Assembly: GCA_963971535.1 (NCBI GenBank)
Contig: OZ020587.1
Span: forward strand, 156,717,877 to 156,781,876
Source: Notolepis coatsorum
Lineage: Eukaryota > Chordata > Actinopteri > Aulopiformes > Paralepididae
Reading direction: 5' to 3'
DNA length: 64,000 bases
In this document: piece by piece, positions 59,156-64,000 of the stretch
Layout: each line of letters begins with the position of its first letter
Position numbering within the stretch: the stretch's first letter is position 1
Position numbers and translations under genes: made by a program
The notes under the pieces: generated by a model
Databases searched by the model: none
The model's input: the letters and a program-made list of their open reading frames with translations, nothing else
What the model was told of the DNA's origin: nothing

Positions 59156-60113
59156 TGACGACCAGGGGTTAAACCCTGGTCTACGTCCATAGTTGTTATT
59201 ACGGTATAGTTGTTATTGCCATAAATAACTGTCACCAGACCCCCATGGGAAGTATCCAGGTCTAAGGCTAAGGTGTGCACATGCACGGATACTCTTCCCA
59301 AAGGGGTCAGCCGACCTACCACCATGAATTTCCCCAAGACCACAAACAGACACGGGAGAATGCGCCGAGAATCAGTAAGAAAGCTTTTATTGTAGGAAAA
59401 ATAGATATCTAATACAAGGGTTACACTTTTATATAAATAATTAGTAGCCTATTTAAAAGACCCACGCCTCCTAGGCCTAGGGTAGTTAAAAGGAGGAAGC
59501 GCTCAATGCCCTGTAAACCCACCCCCAGACTGTTGCTCCCAGCCACGCTACCTATCCCCGCCCCTGAGGCACTACACACGTGAAGAAAAAGGGTTTGCCC
59601 TGCACACGGGTCTATGACTATCAAACATTAGTCTAGAATCACACCACACCTCAAAACACGGTTCACTGCAAAAATAGGTATCGATATCACACCATCTCTC
59701 GGGGAGCCACGGCAAATGATTATAGGGAATATAGGTAGGTAAATACACACTAAGTGTCACACAGCAACTAAGGGGGCTGGGATAAAATAGTGGGGGCTGC
59801 TCACCGCTAGGGGTAGGGCCTAGGCCTAGAATACTCCTCTCATATCCTAACCTAGGTTTGGGCAGTGGAAGCGCTGAGTTTACAAACACTACAAACAAAG
59901 GTTTAGTTATGACCAGGGCCCGAAGGTGAGGGCCGGAAGGACGCCACCCCCTTCCGCTCCCGTAGCCCCTCACGCCTTCTGGCTAAAACGGTTCTGTCTG
60001 TACTGGGGTGGTTTAGTATACTCCAAGCAACAGGCGTACAATAATGGCCTCCCGCCTGTAATGGAGGGCAAAGTCAGTAATAGCAAGGTCCCCCCGTTCC
60101 CGGGTTCGTCACA
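59156..60113 (-). repeat. Probable LTR on the minus strand
   Basis: On the minus strand it starts TGTGACGAACCCGGGAACGG and ends CCCTGGTCGTCA, with short inverted ends (TGACGA/TCGTCA) and a polyadenylation signal in CAATAAAAGCTTTC about 245 nt before its end. Length 958 bp suits a fish gypsy LTR. It could be the 3' LTR of the gypsy element to its right. The 5' LTR is outside the window, so this cannot be proven here. Confidence 0.5.
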
Positions 60114-61076
60114 ATGCACAAATTAGATATCCTCCATATGATACAACAAAGAGAGAGAAAGGTAGTTCACAGAGGATGGAGTGTCCAAAATACTGGGTTC
60201 AAATCTTCTACAGTGTTACTGGCTTACTGCATGCCGTTCCGATAATCTTCAGCTTCACGCTACTAACAATATTCCTAATTCCAATGCAGTCACTGTTCTT
60301 CTATGGCTTCATTTACCACTCGGGAAACAGTTCGCTTGTCAGGCGCGTATTCTGATATCTTGTATCCATTTACTCACGGCGTGCAGTGCGGCGACAATGT
60401 CTCTCCTGTCTGAGGCTCCACCCGTTCCACTGCGGGGGTAACACCGCAGTCGGCAATAGGAACTTGTTCCACTGGAGAAAAAGCACAAAACAAAAGAGTT
60501 GCATGTCCTCGTACTTCTACAGCTCCGTGTCCTCAGGTGCCGTCCTCTCGACTCCCGTTTCGTTCTGCTACTGTCCCCCATTGATCCTACTTTCAACAGC
60601 GCCAGTACTTCCGGGCACCGCCCCGTCACGCCAGCCAGCCAATCCACTTCTCGCTCCCTCCAACGACGCTCCCCAGCTGCGTAAGAAAGAGGGCACACAT
60701 GTGTAGACTGCATGACGTTACGTAAGCTACCCCCCCCTGGTGGTCCTGCACTCGCCTGCTGTAGCTGTCTTCTCCACAAAATCACCATCCTCCCAAGACG
60801 GCTCTCTCCTCTCCCACCGGGACTTCCTGGACTCCGTCTAGACAAAAACAGGGACAGCATGGTGCAGTACAGTGACGGTGATTTGAATACCATCATAGGC
60901 CGATATTCACTTGCCTGTTATATCAGCCAGGTAAGCCTTTAGGTCCTCTTCCAGACCATCCCGGGACACGTCCTCCTCTTGGGCTCCCGCAGGTACATCC
61001 ACACCCCCATACAGACACCCATATACCCCCACCCGCAACATTCCCCCCCCCCCTATTTCGATGGCCGTCCCGGCCA
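60114..61076 (-). other. Region between gypsy pol and LTR
   Basis: Non-coding or with short decayed frames. On the minus strand a purine run (AAATAGGGGGGGGGGGGGAA) directly before TGTTGCGGGTGG at 61040 looks like a polypurine tract followed by an LTR start, an alternative to the LTR at 59156-60113. No AATAAA was found between 60114 and 61040. Confidence 0.4.
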
Positions 61077-64000
61077 TCACAGCTGGACCAAGCGGATGGG
61101 GGGTTTGCCCAGGTTGCTGCACCGGGATCGTCGAGGCGGTCTCGCCTCCAGGGGGACCACTGCAGGCCCGGCTTTGGCCCTTCCATTCCCTTGGCTGCTC
61201 CCTCCTTCCTCAGGATCGACAGGTACCTCAACATCTCCAGGACCTCCTTCCTCAGGATCGACAGGTACCTCAACCTCTCCAGTACCTCCTTCCATTCCAC
61301 TCGACTCCAGGCGCCGGGATCGTCGAGGCGGTATCACCTCCAGGGGGACCACTGCAGCCTCTGCTGCCTCCAGCTGTACAGGTAACCTGGGTTCCTCCAC
61401 AGGTCTCGGTACAGCAGGGCCAAAGTGAAGCTCTGGGACCAGGAGGATGTAACCGCCCTGGGCGGTCGTCGGGGGCGGCAGGAAGGGGAAGCGGAGACCC
61501 TGGGTTTCTAGGGGGGCCCTACCTTCTGCCGGTCCCTCCAGCACTTCATCAGGGTGTGAAGGCACTCCCGCTGGACAGGGGCGGAGATTGTTTCTATGCA
61601 GGGTGCGACCAGGCCCTTCCTGGCCCTCCGGCCGAACCAGATACACGGGTTGGTTGGGTCGGGGCTGTCCGATAATCACATGGGGTCTGGGTACCCTCCG
61701 GGGTGCCAACTTCCCCTGGGCCCGCCGACGAAAGTTCCTTATCAAGACCCGCTCTCCTGGCAGCAAGGGTACTGCTCGCGCCCCTCGGTCATAACAAGCT
61801 TGGTCCCACCGCTGCCTCTTGGTCACATTCGCCTGTACACGCTCGTAGGCCTCTGTCAGCGTCTGGTGATGGCCATGAACCCATCCCTCCAGGGTGGCTC
61901 TCCGTTGCGGGGGTGAGACATCGTGTATCAAGTCCACTGGTAACCTGGCATGGCGACCAAACACTACAAAATGAGGAGTCATACCGGTACTTGCATGTAT
62001 GGCATTATTGTAGGCTTGGACTAGGTATGGAAGCTGATGGTGCCAGTTTGGTTGGATGTCTGGGTCGAGGGAGCCCAGCAGAGAGAGCAGCGTCTGGTTA
62101 AAGAGCTCACAGGCCCCATTGCCCTGAGGGTGGTATGGAGTCGTGCGGCTCTTCACGCACCCATACATGTCACACAACTGCTGCATCAGCCGGGACTCAA
62201 ATGCAGCCCCCTGATCCGTCAAAAACCGTTCTGGACACCCAAAGGGTTGGATCAGTGTTGTCCATAGCGCCTTGACCGTACTGGACGCCATCTGATCTTT
62301 GGTGGGAACGGCAAAGGCCTAGCGAGAGAACAGATCAGTCATCACCAGAATGTAGGGATAGACATCGGCCGGCCGCCCCAAGGATAAGTAGTCCAAACCC
62401 ACCACCTCAAACGGGTAACTACTCCGGATGGAGCTCAGAGGCGCCCGTTGTTCTGGTCCGGCCTTGCTTACTGCACACGTGGGGCACTCCTTGGTCCAGA
62501 GCTGCACTGTCTTGCCCATGCCTGTCCAGAAGAACCGCCGCCGCAGCAAGGAGAGCACCTTCTCGGCACTAGAATGGCCAGCGGCCTGATGATAGTCTTT
62601 CCAGAGATCCTTGGCCCGACTGAGGGGTACAATCAGTTGGTCAGTGGTCAGGTGGGTATCAGACTCCACCCCTCTCCTCACAATGAGCCCTCTGTGGAGG
62701 TTCAGGCACTCCCATTCGGCCAGCAGACCTCGTAGGCCCGGACACAAGGGATGGCGGCGGTCTGGAGGTGGCGGTGCCCCCTGGGTCAGCCATTGATGGA
62801 CTTGTCGCAGGTCCGCCTCCCTCTCCAGTGGGTCCCGTCCTTCCACTGCCTGGACCGTCGTGTTCCCCGTCTCCGGCAACCGAGACAATAGATCTGCATT
62901 CTGATTGACAGCCCCTGGCCGGTACTTGATTATGTAGGAGTAGTTCGCGAGCTGGGCCGCCCAGCGCTGCTCGTGTGCCCCCAGCCGGGCCGTTTCCAGG
63001 TGCACCAGCGGATTGTTGTCCGTGAAGATAGTGAACTGGGCCCCCCAAAGGTAATCTTTGAATTTTTCGGTCACTGCCCACTTCAAAGCCAGCAGTTCCA
63101 ATTTGAAGGAGCTGTAATTCTGGTCGTTGCGCTCTGTCTGGGACAGGCCACGGCTGGCGTAGGCGATGACCCACTCTTGGCCCCCCTGGACCTGGGACAG
63201 GACTGCTCCCAGTCCCTCCAAGCTGGCATCTGTGTAGAGCCTGAACGGCTGGCCGTAATCAGCGAAGGCCAAGATGGGGGCCTCTAACAGGTTCCTCTTC
63301 AGCTCTTCAAATGCCTGCTGACAGGGCAGCGCCCAGGTCACTGGCGCAGACGGTCGTCCAGCAGTGCCTTGGAGCAGTCGGTTAAGAGGGGCGGCGATCC
63401 GGGCAAAGCCAGGGACGAACCGCCTGTAGTACCCCACGAATCCCAAGAATGACTTCACCTGTTTGGCCGTGGTGGGCACAGGCCAGCTGCGGACGGCCTG
63501 AGTCTTCTCTGGGTCAGTCGCCACCTGGCCGCTGACGATATGTCCCAGGTACCTCACCTCCCGGTGGAACAACCTGCACTTCCCTGGCTGGAGTTTGAGA
63601 CCATGCGCCTGCAGGCGATGGAACACCATCTCTAGATGATCCAGGTGGCTCTGAAAGTCTGGGGAATAGACGATCACGTCGTCTAGGTATATTAGGAGAT
63701 GGTCATTCACCTGACCACCCAGGCAACGCTGCATCAATCGTTGGAAGGTGGCGGGGGCATTGCACAGACCAAAGGGCATCCGCTCGAACTGGTACAACCC
63801 CAGTGGTGTGGCGAAGGCTGTCTTCTCCTGGTCCTCCGGCGCCACTTCCACTTGCCAATACCCACTGGCCAGATCCAGGGTACTGTAGCAGGTCGCCTGG
63901 GTCAGATTGGTCAATGACTCCTCTATCCGGGGCAGCGGGTATGCATCCTTGTGGGTCACGGCGTTCAGCTTCCGGTAGTCTACGCAGAAGCGTCAGGATC
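61077..64000 (-). mobile_element. Ty3/gypsy retrotransposon, pol part, runs off the right edge
   Basis: This minus-strand element is visible from the RT to the end of integrase; gag and the 5' LTR lie beyond 64000. It is a different lineage from the 3592-7965 element (YLDD catalytic motif and a long proline/arginine-rich tail after integrase). Confidence 0.9.
61077..64000 (-). pseudogene. gypsy pol (RT, RNase H, integrase) with in-frame stops
   Basis: The frame runs from 64000 down: CVDYRKLNAV with TGA at 63993-63995 just before it, RT (LDLASGYWQVEVAPEDQEKT, catalytic YLDD at 63678-63689), RNase H (LYTDASLEGLGAVLSQ, FTDNNPLVHL), integrase zinc domain (HQAAGHSSAEKVLSLLRRRF, CPTC) and core (VVGLDYLSL, TDQGAAFES, GNGACELFN). 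TAG at 62319-62321 splits the core; the same frame then continues to 61077. A C-terminal tail rich in EGGPGDVEVPVDPEEGG repeats follows. Apart from the two stops the frame is intact, which suggests recent inactivation. Confidence 0.92.

Noticed and set aside
61061-61916. Plus-strand frames of 100-200 codons across the right-hand gypsy element
   Set aside because: They are antisense shadows of the GC-rich integrase frame on the minus strand.

Overview
This window is vertebrate nuclear DNA, almost certainly from a teleost fish. It holds one multi-exon host gene with GT-AG introns, buried in transposable elements of types usual in fish: Tc1, hAT-, PIF- and piggyBac-type elements, CR1/L2/Rex-like LINEs, tRNA-derived SINEs, Ty3/gypsy elements and a DIRS-like family. 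I saw no prokaryotic, organellar or viral genome organisation.

The host gene is prkra (PACT, a three-dsRBD partner of PKR and Dicer) on the minus strand. Eight coding exons at 48961-49064, 43612-43787, 37514-37595, 34746-34827, 20698-20815, 14816-14910, 8853-9015 and 2293-2450 join in phase with consensus splice sites. The result is 978 nt, a 325-residue protein plus stop. The gene covers about 47 kb, and nearly all of that is transposon-filled intron.

Layout from left to right. 1-2292 is the prkra downstream flank, with a palindromic minisatellite, an inverted repeat and a short hairpin. 2451-8852 (intron 7) holds a Ty3/gypsy element inserted in a SINE. 9016-14815 (intron 6) holds LINE fragments, a PIF-type MITE and a dead Tc1 element. 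14911-20697 (intron 5) holds a LINE inside a hAT-type MITE, plus unclassified repeats. 20816-34745 (intron 4) holds a nearly full-length two-ORF LINE inside a SINE inside an L2-like tail, two piggyBac-like elements, a 28-bp minisatellite and a decayed DIRS-like copy. 34828-43611 (introns 3 and 2) holds several hAT MITEs, SINEs and a THAP-domain DNA transposon inside a SINE. 43788-48960 (intron 1) holds a minisatellite split by a piggyBac-like element that is itself split by a hAT-like element. 49065-49263 is the short space left for the prkra promoter.

To the right, 49264-64000 is entirely mobile DNA. It contains a LINE with a foreign 3' tail, a 6.2-kb element with long terminal inverted repeats and 9-bp target duplications that encloses a DIRS-like copy carrying a 120-bp 5S-rRNA-like insert, and a degenerate Ty3/gypsy element running off the right edge on the minus strand.

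The most notable points are the tandemly triplicated 3' splice site of prkra exon 5, whose two extra copies read into an immediate stop; hAT MITEs inserted 13 and 18 nt into introns 4 and 2; a TTAA-rich minisatellite resembling piggyBac termini at six places in and near one gene; and the full-length 5S-like insertion. All alignments, target duplications and reading frames were worked out by eye.
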